A stretch of DNA of 12,150 bases from Thermoleophilia bacterium (GCA_025964455.1 JAOPYU010000147.1:1-12150), one strand, 5' to 3'. Positions 6,266 to 12,150 are shown, numbered from the stretch's first letter. Notes: generated from the letters alone by a model not told the origin. Numbers and translations are program-made.

Positions 6266-7617
6266 CGGTCGGTCGCCTCGAGGATCGGCAGCACGGTGCG
6301 GTCGTCGCACTCCACGTTCGCGAGCGCTCGCTCCAGGTCGCCGGGGGCGCATGGATGCGTGGTGAGCACGAGCGTCGCGTGGCCCTCCCCGGCGCGCTGC
6401 TGCAGCACGCGTTCGATGCTGACGCCGGTGCCGGCGAGCGCGCCTGCCACCGCGGCGAGCACGCCGGGCTGGTCCGCGACGCGCATGCGGACGTAGTGCG
6501 ATTCCTCGCGTGCGTCGCGCGGGGCCGCGCGCAGGGGGGAGACGTGGGGATCGCGCGTCAGGAAGCTGGGCTCGGAGCCGAGTACGCTGACCAGGTCGCC
6601 CGCGAGTGCGCTCGCCGTCTCCGGGCCGCCCGCGCCGGCGCCCTGCACGACCAGTCGGCCGAACGGCGCGCCGTCCACGAGCACGGCGTTGGTCGCGCCG
6701 GCGATCGACGCGAGCGGGTGCGATTCGGGCACGAGCATCGGCGTCACGTCCAGCGCGAGGTGGGTGCCGCCGCTCGACGCGGGGAGCCGCTCGGCGCGCG
6801 CCACGAGCTTGATGCGGCAGCCGAGCACGTCGGCGTGGGAAACGTCCTCGGCGGTGACCCCGGAGATGCCGGTCGTCCGTACGTCGGCGACATCGACCGT
6901 CGTGCCGAAGGCGATGCCGGCGAGGATCGCCAGCTTGGCGCCGGCGTCGATGCCTTCCACGTCTTCCGTCGGATCCGGCTCGGCGTACCCGAGGCGTTGT
7001 GCTTCCGAGAGCGCGTCGGCGTAGTCCTGGCCATGCGCGGTCATCGCGCTCAGCATGTAGTTGGTGGTTCCGTTGAGGATGCCGAGCAGTCGCTCGATGC
7101 GCGTCGCGGCGAGGCTCTCGCGCAACATGCGCACGATCGGTACCGCGCCGCACACGCTCGCCTCGAAGCGCAGCTGTGCGCCTGCTGCGGCTGCCCGTGC
7201 GAACAGCTCGGTGCCATGGCGCGCGACGAGCTGCTTGTTGGCGGTCACGACCGGGATCCCGCGGTCGAGCAACGCGAGCAGGTGCGTGCGGGTCGGCTCG
7301 ATGCCGCCCATCGCCTCGCAGACCACGTCGGGATCGGTCGCCAGCAGCTCCTCGAGGCTGTCGGTGACCAGGGTGCGCTCCGGGTCGATGCCCGAGCGTG
7401 CCTTGGAGGCGTCGCGCACGAGCACGGCGCAGACCTCGATGTCGCGCTGCGTGGCGAGCCGGACGTGCTCTCGGTGCTCGACGAGCAGCGTATTGAGGGC
7501 GGAGCCGACCGTGCCGAGGCCGAGCAGTGCGACGCGCACCGGCCGGGTCGGCGCATCGCCCCGGGCCGCCTCCGTGTCGGAGGCAGGGGCGGGGGCGGTC
7601 GGCGCAGCAGAGTCCAT
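6262..7617 (-). CDS. hom: Homoserine dehydrogenase with C-terminal ACT domain
   Basis: Reduces aspartate 4-semialdehyde to homoserine with NAD(P)H, the entry step for threonine (and methionine). The protein has 451 residues. A Pro/Ala-rich N-terminal leader covers 1-25. The Rossmann nucleotide loop is LLGLGTVGSA (31-40). The substrate and catalytic region follows with VTANKQLVARHG (124-135), LGILNGTTNYMLS (178-190) and EPDPTEDVEGIDAGAKLAIL (213-232), including Asp224 and Lys228 of the D-x-x-x-K signature. The ACT domain, about 374-445, begins HYVRMRVADQPGVLAAVAGALAG and in this family is the site of threonine feedback inhibition. The ATG at 7617 is chosen because AAGGAG lies just upstream. 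A GTG further upstream lacks such a site. The stop overlaps thrC (ATGA). Confidence 0.97.
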   Translation of the reverse strand: MDSAAPTAPAPASDTEAARGDAPTRPVRVALLGLGTVGSALNTLLVEHREHVRLATQRDIEVCAVLVRDASKARSGIDPERTLVTDSLEELLATDPDVVCEAMGGIEPTRTHLLALLDRGIPVVTANKQLVARHGTELFARAAAAGAQLRFEASVCGAVPIVRMLRESLAATRIERLLGILNGTTNYMLSAMTAHGQDYADALSEAQRLGYAEPDPTEDVEGIDAGAKLAILAGIAFGTTVDVADVRTTGISGVTAEDVSHADVLGCRIKLVARAERLPASSGGTHLALDVTPMLVPESHPLASIAGATNAVLVDGAPFGRLVVQGAGAGGPETASALAGDLVSVLGSEPSFLTRDPHVSPLRAAPRDAREESHYVRMRVADQPGVLAAVAGALAGTGVSIERVLQQRAGEGHATLVLTTHPCAPGDLERALANVECDDRTVLPILEATDR

Positions 7618-7781
7618 CGCGCGCTCCTTCCCACCGACTCGCGCGGCGAAACCCACGTGTCAATCACGAAATTCCTGCATCTGAAAGAAGGAGTCCGGCG
7701 TGTCCGGCGCGAACCCATACGCGGGGTATCGGATGCAGTCGTTGTCGCGGGGGCGGCACGACCAACGGGAGGACACACACC
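7618..7781. promoter_or_regulatory. Divergent promoter region between hom and the LytR_C gene
   Basis: A 164-bp region between two outward-facing genes. It holds the hom ribosome binding site (AAGGAG on the minus strand, ending 6 bases before the ATG) and the rightward GGGAGG (7767-7772), 9 bases before the ATG at 7782. A minus-strand TTGACA (7658-7663) is a candidate hom -35 box, but no matching -10 was seen. Positions 7661-7692 are noticeably A+T-richer than the surroundings. An inverted ATAC-N5-GTAT lies at about 7718-7730. No threonine leader peptide or riboswitch was recognised. Confidence 0.5.
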
Positions 7782-9026
7782 ATGACCATGATCGACGTGG
7801 ATACGTCGCCACTCCAGGCGGCACGCGAATGGCGAGGCATCAACCTCGTCCAGGCATCGATGAACAGCGGGCTGCCGATGTCGCAGGCGGAGGCGCTCGA
7901 GGAGGGCGATCCGGATGCATTCGGCTCGATCGACGAGATGATCGCCGCGGCCGTGGTGTACGGCGCATCGATCGGCATCGGTCGCGACGAGGCGATGGCG
8001 CTGCTGGATCGCACCGTCTCGCGCTCCGGCGTGCAGGTGGAGCTGCCCGAGACACGCCCGAACATGGATTTCTCCGGTGCGGTGGCCGAGCGCAGTGCGC
8101 GCATCGCCGATCGCCCCGAGACCTCGCAGGCGATCGCGATCGAGCCGATGGCGCACGCGGTGCCGGTCGCGGCCGCGACGCCCGTCGCGCCGCTGACCGA
8201 GCTGCCCGTCGTGCCGACCGGCCCCACGCCCGAGCAGGCGGTTGCCGCGTCGGGCGAGATGGAGATCGAGGAGATCTTCGCCGACGCCCCGTGGGAGCGC
8301 AGTTCGTCCACCGGCGAGCTCGCCACGTGGGTCGAGGACTACGACAGCCTGGAAGCGGCCTCGCTCTCGGGCCAGTCCCGCGCCGTGAAGGCGCCGGGTC
8401 GCGGTGCCCGAGCTGGTGCGACGATGCACTCCGCGCTCGAGCGCGTGGTCGGCACCGACCGGGCGGATGCGACGGCGGACTGGGTGTCGGGCGCGCCCGA
8501 GCGCGTCGGCGACGTGCTGCGTGACGGACGCGAGCGACTGCGCCGCAGCGAGCACGCGACGCTGATCGTGGCCATCGGTGGCGGTGCGCTGCTGATCGCC
8601 CTGCTCGTCGCCATCGGCGGCGCGCTCGGCAAGGACGATGCGGCGGGCCCCGGGCCGGCGAAGCGCTCGGAGCCGAAGGCTGCTGCGCCCGCGACGCTGG
8701 ATTCGACCGCCGGCACGACGACCACGACGGAGGCGGCGGCCGTGAAGCCGGCGACCCCGGCTGCAATCGTGCCGCCTGCCAAGATCACGGTCGACGTGTT
8801 CAACTCGGGCTCGCAGAAGGGTCGCGCCAAGGAAGTCGCAGCGCAGCTCAAGGCCGCGGGCTACCGGGTCGGACAGGTGACCAACGCCAGGAACTACGCG
8901 GGCGCGACGATCATCCATCCCAAGGCGATGGAGCGCGAGGCTCGCCTGCTGGCGCGCCGCACCGGCGTGACGACCCTGCAGGTCGCTCCGGGCTCGACGA
9001 CCCACATCACGGTCGTGGTCGCCTGA
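7782..9026 (+). CDS. Membrane protein with RodZ-like N-terminus and C-terminal LytR_C domain
   Basis: A 414-residue protein. Residues 8-45 resemble the N-terminal helix-turn-helix of RodZ/Xre proteins (SPLQAAREWRGINLVQA ... AEALEEGD), and residues 46-80 continue helical. A long linker rich in Ala, Pro, Glu and Val follows (about 85-255). One membrane span lies at 259-282, preceded by Arg residues, so the N-terminus should be cytoplasmic. A Thr/Ala/Pro-rich spacer (284-333) leads to a LytR_C domain at 334-414, with VDVFNSGSQKGRAKEVAAQLKAAGYRVG near its start. LytR_C is known from the C-termini of LytR-CpsA-Psr cell-envelope proteins and from small stand-alone actinobacterial membrane proteins. 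A cell-envelope role linking a cytoplasmic module to the wall is inferred. No LCP catalytic domain is present. The ATG is supported by GGGAGG 9 bases upstream. The gene ends at a strong terminator and is divergent from hom. Confidence 0.85.
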   Translation: MTMIDVDTSPLQAAREWRGINLVQASMNSGLPMSQAEALEEGDPDAFGSIDEMIAAAVVYGASIGIGRDEAMALLDRTVSRSGVQVELPETRPNMDFSGAVAERSARIADRPETSQAIAIEPMAHAVPVAAATPVAPLTELPVVPTGPTPEQAVAASGEMEIEEIFADAPWERSSSTGELATWVEDYDSLEAASLSGQSRAVKAPGRGARAGATMHSALERVVGTDRADATADWVSGAPERVGDVLRDGRERLRRSEHATLIVAIGGGALLIALLVAIGGALGKDDAAGPGPAKRSEPKAAAPATLDSTAGTTTTTEAAAVKPATPAAIVPPAKITVDVFNSGSQKGRAKEVAAQLKAAGYRVGQVTNARNYAGATIIHPKAMEREARLLARRTGVTTLQVAPGSTTHITVVVA

Positions 9027-9061
9027 CACGCACGCCCTCCCGTTTCACCCCCCACACCACG

Positions 9062-9096
9062 CGCGGGTCGTCCTTCGGGGCGGCCCGCGTCGTTGT
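9062..9096 (+). terminator. Hairpin terminator with UUCG tetraloop
   Basis: A 12-pair stem joins 9062-9073 to 9078-9089, closed by the TTCG loop at 9074-9077. All pairs are Watson-Crick except two G-T wobbles (9068 and 9071). A T-rich tail (TCGTTGTGT) begins at 9090. It starts 36 bases after the LytR_C gene's stop, so it most likely ends that transcript. The wobbles favour the plus-strand RNA only slightly. Confidence 0.8.
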
Positions 9097-9135
9097 GTGA
9101 GGTCCGTTTTCGTTCGCGCTGGGAAGTGACCCGCC

Positions 9136-9579
9136 ATGCCGATCCGCCCGATCCTCTACGACGTCCAGCCCGGTGAGTTCGTCGAGCTGTGCCTCGACCC
9201 AGCCGGCGTCCGCATCGAACTGCTCGAGGTGACGGGCCTGCGCGCAGTCGACGGTGACGCGGTGATCGGGCAGCTCAAGGGCGTGCTCGCGAAGCGCTTC
9301 GAATCCGAGCCGCGATACCGGCGTATCGTGGTCTGGACGGGGGCAGCGCTGCTGCGCGAGCACGACGAGGTGGAGTACGAGCTGGTGCATGCGTGGCTCG
9401 ACGACGGCCTGCGCGACCTGCAGAACCCGTGGCGACTGCCGATGGTCGGGGAGGTCGCGGCGGCAGTGCTGCAGGGCGAGCTGCCCGAGACGATCGCCGA
9501 TCGCCGGGTCGGTCCCGCGTGGGACCTCGAACACGATCGTCCCCGGCCCGTGGATCGGCGCGCCAAGCCGCGACGCTAG
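9136..9579 (+). CDS. Unrecognised small soluble protein
   Basis: A 147-residue protein I do not recognise. It starts MPIRPILYDVQPGEFVELCLD and reads as alternating strands and helices through about residue 120. Notable parts are VVWTGAALLREHDEVEYELVHAWLDDG (65-91) and LPMVGEVAAAVLQGELPETI (101-120). The last 25 residues are Arg/Pro-rich. No membrane span, signal peptide, zinc motif or nucleotide loop is visible, so it is probably cytoplasmic. A weak GGAAG lies about 9 bases upstream of the ATG. It follows the terminator after the LytR_C gene, so it probably has its own promoter. Its stop lies in CTAG (9576-9579), which also supplies the stop of the convergent ccdA gene. Codon use supports real coding; the function is unknown. 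Confidence 0.7.
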   Translation: MPIRPILYDVQPGEFVELCLDPAGVRIELLEVTGLRAVDGDAVIGQLKGVLAKRFESEPRYRRIVVWTGAALLREHDEVEYELVHAWLDDGLRDLQNPWRLPMVGEVAAAVLQGELPETIADRRVGPAWDLEHDRPRPVDRRAKPRR

Positions 9580-10310
9580 GCGAGCCAGCCGGGCGCGATG
9601 CGCGCGAGGCGGGCGGCGATGTAGCCGAACCCGCCGGTCGCGATGGCGACCCCGAGCACGACGAGCAGGATCCCGCCGCCGATGCGGATGGCGCGGGCGT
9701 GTCGGCGAAGTGCGCGTGAGATCGAACCGACGCGATCGAGCGCAATCGCGCCCAGCACGAAGGGGATGCCGAGCCCGAGGCCATAGGCGACGAGCAGCGT
9801 CGCGCCCCACGACGCATCCGCGCCGCCGGCCGCGATCGCCAGGATCGCGGCGAGCGCCGGACCGATGCACGGCGACCACGCGACGGCGAAGGCAGCGCCG
9901 ATCGGCATGGCTGCGAGCGCGGAGGCAGGTCCGCCGAGCTGGCTCGTGCGCGACTGCAGGCGCTGCGCGGCGCCGGCGGGCACGATCGAGCGGTCGAAGA
10001 TCATCGCCATCCCGAGCAGGGCGACGACCAGCCCGCTCGCGAGCTCCAGCTGCGCGCGACCCGCCTCGAGCTCGCGGGAGAAGGTGGCGGCCGTCGCCCC
10101 CAGCGCGGCGAACAGGATCGTGAAGCCGGCGACGAATCCGATCGCGCGCGGGACGGCGCCGCGCTGCTGCGTGCCCGTGCCGCCGGCCACGAATGCCACG
10201 TAGCCCGGGAGCAGCGGCGCCACGCAGGGCGACAGGAACGACGTGACCCCGGCCACGACCGCCACGGCGAGCGCTGCGATCGGGGAGTTGGGAAGGCCTG
10301 ACGGATCCAT
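9576..10310 (-). CDS. ccdA: CcdA/DsbD-type cytochrome c biogenesis (thiol-disulfide transport) membrane protein
   Basis: A 244-residue integral membrane protein of typical CcdA size with about six hydrophobic segments (about 10-30, 55-78, 88-105, 130-163, 170-191, 208-228). The two signature cysteines are present: Cys29 in FLSPCVAPLLPGY and Cys148 in AWSPCIGP. In the family these pass electrons from cytoplasmic thioredoxin across the membrane to extracytoplasmic thiol proteins, as needed for c-type cytochrome maturation. The ATG at 10310 (MDPSGLPN) is preferred. An in-frame ATG at 10322 overlaps the likely -10 box. No ribosome binding site is evident, and the -10-to-start distance suggests a very short leader. 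No ResA, ResB, ResC or thioredoxin gene is within the window, so its partner must be elsewhere. The 3' end shares a CTAG double stop with the facing gene. Confidence 0.93.
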   Translation of the reverse strand: MDPSGLPNSPIAALAVAVVAGVTSFLSPCVAPLLPGYVAFVAGGTGTQQRGAVPRAIGFVAGFTILFAALGATAATFSRELEAGRAQLELASGLVVALLGMAMIFDRSIVPAGAAQRLQSRTSQLGGPASALAAMPIGAAFAVAWSPCIGPALAAILAIAAGGADASWGATLLVAYGLGLGIPFVLGAIALDRVGSISRALRRHARAIRIGGGILLVVLGVAIATGGFGYIAARLARIAPGWLA

Positions 10311-10394
10311 TTCCCAAAGCATGATACGATGCCCCACCGGGCGACGCTTCGGCAGGCGCCCGTGCCCAAATTGGCCCCCGTACGAGGCAGCATC
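10311..10394. promoter_or_regulatory. Divergent ccdA/rpmE promoter region with overlapping -10 boxes
   Basis: An 84-bp gap between outward-facing genes. The 10-mer ATGATACGAT (10321-10330) reads as TACGAT on the plus strand (10325-10330) and TATCAT on the minus strand (10326-10321). These are two overlapping -10-like boxes facing opposite ways. The minus box is 10 bases from the ccdA ATG, giving a nearly leaderless mRNA; the plus box gives rpmE a leader of about 58 bases. The element is flanked by an inverted GCAT/ATGC (10319-10332). No clear -35 boxes were seen. The rpmE ribosome binding site is GAGG (10384-10387), 7 bases before its ATG. Confidence 0.5.
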
Positions 10395-10952
10395 ATGCAG
10401 ACCGAAATCCACCCCACCTACGTCGACGCGACCATCGTGTGCTCCTGTGGCAACACGGTCGAGACCCGCTCGACCAAGGAAACCATCTCCGTCGAGATCT
10501 GCAGCGCCTGCCACCCGTTCTACACGGGCAAGCAGAAGCTGATGGACACCGGTGGCCGCCTCGCTCGCTTCCAGGCGAAGCTCGAGACCAAGGGTGCCGA
10601 CGACGCCGCGCCGAGCAAGAAGAAGAAGGCGAACGTCCGAACCTTCACGCCGGCCGTGGATCCGAAGGTGCTCGCCGCCAAGGCTGCACGCGCCGAGGCC
10701 AAGGCACTCGAGGACGCCAAGAAGAAGAAGGAAGCCGAGGAGGCCGAGAAGGTCGCTCGTGCCGAGGCCAAGGCTGCCAAGGAAGCTGCTGCTGCCGAAG
10801 CCGCCGCTGCCGAGGCCGCTGCGCCCGCCGACGCCCCTGAGGCCGAGGCTGCTGCCGAGGCTCCCGCTGCCGAGGCCGACGCGCCCGCCGAGGATGCCGC
10901 TCCGGAGGCCGCTGCCGACGAGGCCGCCGCTCCGGCCGAAGGCGACGCCTGA
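10395..10952 (+). CDS. rpmE: 50S ribosomal protein L31, zinc-type, with long C-terminal extension
   Basis: Residues 1-65 are a standard bacterial L31: IHPTYVDATIVCSCGNTVETR and ICSACHPFYTGKQKLMDTGGR, with the four zinc cysteines at 16, 18, 36 and 39 (the C+ form). Typical L31 is about 65-80 residues, but this frame continues to 185. Residues 66-90 are Lys-rich with NVRTFTPAVDPKV. Residues 91-130 are an Ala/Lys/Glu-rich likely long charged helix. Residues 131-185 are a very acidic Ala/Glu/Pro/Asp tail with no Lys or Arg. No second start or frameshift is needed to produce it. The ATG at 10395 has GAGG 7 bases upstream; the upstream in-frame ATG at 10329 lies in the promoter. L31 sits in the large subunit at the bridge to the small subunit, so the tail could reach the ribosome surface (inference). 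A hairpin follows the stop. Confidence 0.95.
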   Translation: MQTEIHPTYVDATIVCSCGNTVETRSTKETISVEICSACHPFYTGKQKLMDTGGRLARFQAKLETKGADDAAPSKKKKANVRTFTPAVDPKVLAAKAARAEAKALEDAKKKKEAEEAEKVARAEAKAAKEAAAAEAAAAEAAAPADAPEAEAAAEAPAAEADAPAEDAAPEAAADEAAAPAEGDA

Positions 10953-10962
10953 CCTATCGGGT

Positions 10963-10985
10963 GGGCGATGCGGGCCATCGCGCCC
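10963..10985 (+). terminator. Hairpin after rpmE, weak terminator candidate
   Basis: GGGCGATG (10963-10970) pairs with CATCGC plus CCC (10976-10985) with one bulged G, around a CGGGC loop. It begins 10 bases after the rpmE stop. No T-run follows, so it may be a partial terminator, an RNA-stability element, or chance. Confidence 0.4.
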
Positions 10986-11071
10986 GGTAGTCGCCGCGGT
11001 GCGTCCGCCAGCCGAAGTATCGTTTCGCTACTGCCGTAGGGGCACCGTGTTCCTGCGAACCACGAGCGACC

Positions 11072-11114
11072 GGACCTTGGCGTAGCTGCTCCGCCAGGTC
11101 CCTTGGGGAGGTCC
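11072..11114 (+). promoter_or_regulatory. Possible alternative hairpin in the tdk leader
   Basis: GGACC (11072-11076) plus TGGCG (11078-11082) pair with CGCCA plus GGTCC (11092-11101), ten pairs with a bulged T. A second GGTCC (11110-11114) overlaps the end of the tdk ribosome binding site GGGGAGG (11105-11111). The first GGACC could pair with it instead and partly mask the site. Switching is speculative. Confidence 0.3.
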
Positions 11115-11119
11115 GAGCG

Positions 11120-11797
11120 ATGCGTGAGATGCCGACGCGAGGTGGATGGATCGAGGTCGTCTGCGGCTCGATGTTCAGCGGCAAGAGCGAGGAGCTCATG
11201 CGCCGGCTGCGTCGCGCCCAGATCGCGCGCCAGCGCGTGGCCGTGTTCAAGCCGCAGCTCGACAACCGCTACGACGCGAGCGACGTCGTCTCCCACGACG
11301 GGACCCGCCTCGCGGCCCGCGCAGTCGACACCTCCGCCGAGATCCTGCGCCTCGTGGGCGATGCCGAAGTGGTCGGCATCGACGAGGGACAGTTCTTCGA
11401 CGAGCAGATCGTCGACGTCGCCCTGCGCCTCGCCGACTCCGGCAAGCGCGTCGTGGTCGCCGCCCTCGACATGGATTTCAAGAACGAGCCGTTCGGCCCG
11501 ATCCCCGGCCTCCTCGCGGTCGCGGAGTTCGTGGACAAGCTCCAGGCGATCTGCCAGGTCTGCGCCGGCCCCGCCACGCGGACCCAGCGCCTCATCGGTG
11601 GACGACCGGCGAGCCCGGACGAGCCCGTGATCCGCGTCGGTGCCAAGGAGAGCTACGAGCCCCGCTGCCGCGAGTGCCACGAGCTGCCCACCGCGCGCCC
11701 TGCGCTCGACCTGGCGGAGAGCGCCCTCGACAGCGCGATGACCGCGCAGGTCGTGGACCTCGGCAAGGTGCGACGCGAGTCGCTGCTCACGCGCTGA
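11120..11797 (+). CDS. tdk: Thymidine kinase (TK1 type)
   Basis: Phosphorylates thymidine to dTMP with ATP in the pyrimidine salvage pathway. The 225 residues show the TK1 order: P-loop [16 protein letters not shown] (15-30), Walker B-like IDEGQFFDE with Glu89 the expected catalytic base (87-95), [19 protein letters not shown] (115-133) for substrate binding, zinc pairs CQVC (145-148) and CREC (183-186), and the lasso segment between them with [11 protein letters not shown] (173-183). The C-terminal 35 residues extend beyond the usual core. GGGGAGG lies 8 bases before the ATG, fixing the start. It follows rpmE by 167 bases that hold two possible hairpins. Confidence 0.96.
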   Translation: MREMPTRGGWIEVVCGSMFSGKSEELMRRLRRAQIARQRVAVFKPQLDNRYDASDVVSHDGTRLAARAVDTSAEILRLVGDAEVVGIDEGQFFDEQIVDVALRLADSGKRVVVAALDMDFKNEPFGPIPGLLAVAEFVDKLQAICQVCAGPATRTQRLIGGRPASPDEPVIRVGAKESYEPRCRECHELPTARPALDLAESALDSAMTAQVVDLGKVRRESLLTR

Positions 11798-11853
11798 CGC
11801 ACGCGAGAGCGCACCTGCGCGAACCCGTGGGTGTCCCAGTCGCATCGGCGGGG

Positions 11854-11859
11854 TAGCGT
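11854..11859 (+). promoter_or_regulatory. Candidate -10 box for a leaderless DUF1385 transcript
   Basis: TAGCGT matches the TANNNT -10 pattern and lies 7 bases before the ATG at 11867. That places the transcription start at or next to the start codon. No ribosome binding site precedes this ATG, which fits a leaderless mRNA. No clear -35 was seen. Confidence 0.45.
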
Positions 11860-11866
11860 CTGTTCG

Positions 11867-12150
11867 ATGAGCCCTCGCCCTGCCGACCGCCGCCCCGTAC
11901 CGTCCAGTCGCCGCCGGAGCCTGCGCCGCGCGGGCTGGATCGCCGCACGCATCCCGCGCCTGCTCCTTGCAGCGCCGCACGCAGCGGTCGGTGGCCAGGC
12001 CGTCATGGACGGCGTCATGATGCGCGGTCCGCACTCGTGGGCCGTGGCGGTCCGCCGCTACGACGGCACCATCGCGGTGCAGCACCGCGAGCTCGTCTCC
12101 TTCGCCTCCAAGCACCGGTGGGCGCGCATCCCGATCGTACGCGGCGTGGT
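11867..12150 (+). CDS. DUF1385/YqhQ-family membrane protein, N-terminal part (runs off the right edge)
   Basis: The first 94 codons are visible and the frame is open to the window end. A basic Arg-rich N-terminus (about 1-36) precedes the family hallmark AVGGQAVMDGVMMRGPHSWA (39-58). The segment VAVRRYDGTIAVQH follows, then a conserved-looking WARIPIVRGVV at the edge. DUF1385 proteins (YqhQ in Bacillus) are polytopic membrane proteins of unknown biochemical role. In several Gram-positive and thermoleophilic genomes they lie with tdk, rpmE and prfA, as recalled from gene order. The start is the only ATG giving this N-terminus and appears leaderless. Transmembrane segments would lie beyond the window. 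Confidence 0.9.
   Translation, partial: MSPRPADRRPVPSSRRRSLRRAGWIAARIPRLLLAAPHAAVGGQAVMDGVMMRGPHSWAVAVRRYDGTIAVQHRELVSFASKHRWARIPIVRGV

Noticed and set aside
5186..7663. A single 825-codon minus-strand frame covering thrC and most of hom
   Set aside because: Only the part from 6265 onward is thrC. The upstream part is Arg/Pro-rich low-complexity sequence read in the wrong frame of hom, which has its own clear family motifs.
7618..7781. Threonine attenuator or riboswitch upstream of hom
   Set aside because: No Thr/Ile-rich leader peptide and no recognisable riboswitch core was seen.
6241..7785. A 514-codon plus-strand frame opposite hom
   Set aside because: Antisense shadow of a confidently identified gene, with His/Arg/Gly-rich composition typical of such shadows.
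9007..10317. A 436-codon minus-strand frame overlapping ccdA and the 147-residue gene
   Set aside because: It is out of frame with ccdA, Arg-rich, and crosses the terminator at 9062-9096.
10791..10940. Repetitive gcc/gag/gct run as a CRISPR or tandem-repeat array
   Set aside because: It is the codon pattern of the Ala/Glu-rich L31 tail; there are no regular repeat units or spacers.
10520..12115. A 531-codon minus-strand frame opposite tdk and the rpmE tail
   Set aside because: It is antisense to well-recognised genes, low in complexity, and lacks a recognisable domain or ribosome binding site. Long antisense frames are common at this G+C content.
1..12150. tRNA, rRNA, insertion sequence, prophage or CRISPR features
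   Set aside because: No cloverleaf-like segment, transposase, integrase, terminal inverted repeat or repeat-spacer pattern was found on reading either strand by eye.

Overview
The window is chromosomal DNA from a very G+C-rich bacterium. The gene content points to an actinobacterium, most likely the class Thermoleophilia (Solirubrobacter/Conexibacter/Patulibacter relatives). The reasons are strong G/C preference at third codon positions, AGGAGG-type ribosome binding sites next to apparently leaderless starts, homoserine dehydrogenase followed by threonine synthase with an ATGA overlap, and an rpmE-tdk-DUF1385 order. The class assignment is from memory of gene order, not from a search.

Layout, left to right. 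(1) Positions 186-878 encode a protein made of three homing-endonuclease-associated (HNH_repeat-type) repeats with no visible nuclease domain. It converges on an unrecognised 398-residue Ala/Gly-rich, probably membrane-associated protein on the minus strand (885-2081). (2) Threonine biosynthesis is on the minus strand: hom (6262-7617) and thrC (5186-6265) are translationally coupled, but thrB (2251-3150) lies about 2 kb further downstream. Between thrC and thrB, on the opposite strand, sit an ECF-like sigma factor (3245-3865), a coupled single-pass membrane protein (3865-4617) and a 568-bp stretch with no convincing gene but several strong inverted repeats. (3) Divergent from hom is a 414-residue protein with a RodZ-like N-terminal helix-turn-helix-like segment, one membrane span and a C-terminal LytR_C domain (7782-9026). 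It ends in a clear UUCG-loop hairpin terminator. (4) A small unrecognised protein (9136-9579) shares a CTAG double stop with a convergent CcdA-type membrane protein (9576-10310). (5) An 84-bp divergent promoter region separates ccdA from rpmE. The rpmE gene encodes a zinc-type ribosomal protein L31 with an unusual C-terminal extension of about 115 residues (10395-10952). It is followed by tdk (11120-11797) and the start of a DUF1385/YqhQ-type membrane protein that runs off the right edge (11867-12150).

Working together: Hom, ThrC and ThrB supply the committed branch from aspartate semialdehyde to threonine (Hom reduces it to homoserine, ThrB phosphorylates that, ThrC makes threonine). L31 and thymidine kinase are growth-linked housekeeping functions. 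In many actinobacteria the order is hom-thrC-thrB-rho-rpmE on one strand. Here that block is broken up: thrB is detached, rho is absent from the window, and rpmE faces the other way. No CRISPR array, tRNA, rRNA, insertion sequence or phage gene was seen. The most unusual items are the extended L31, the sigma/membrane-protein pair splitting the threonine genes, the RodZ-like/LytR_C protein, and the structured gap at 4618-5185.
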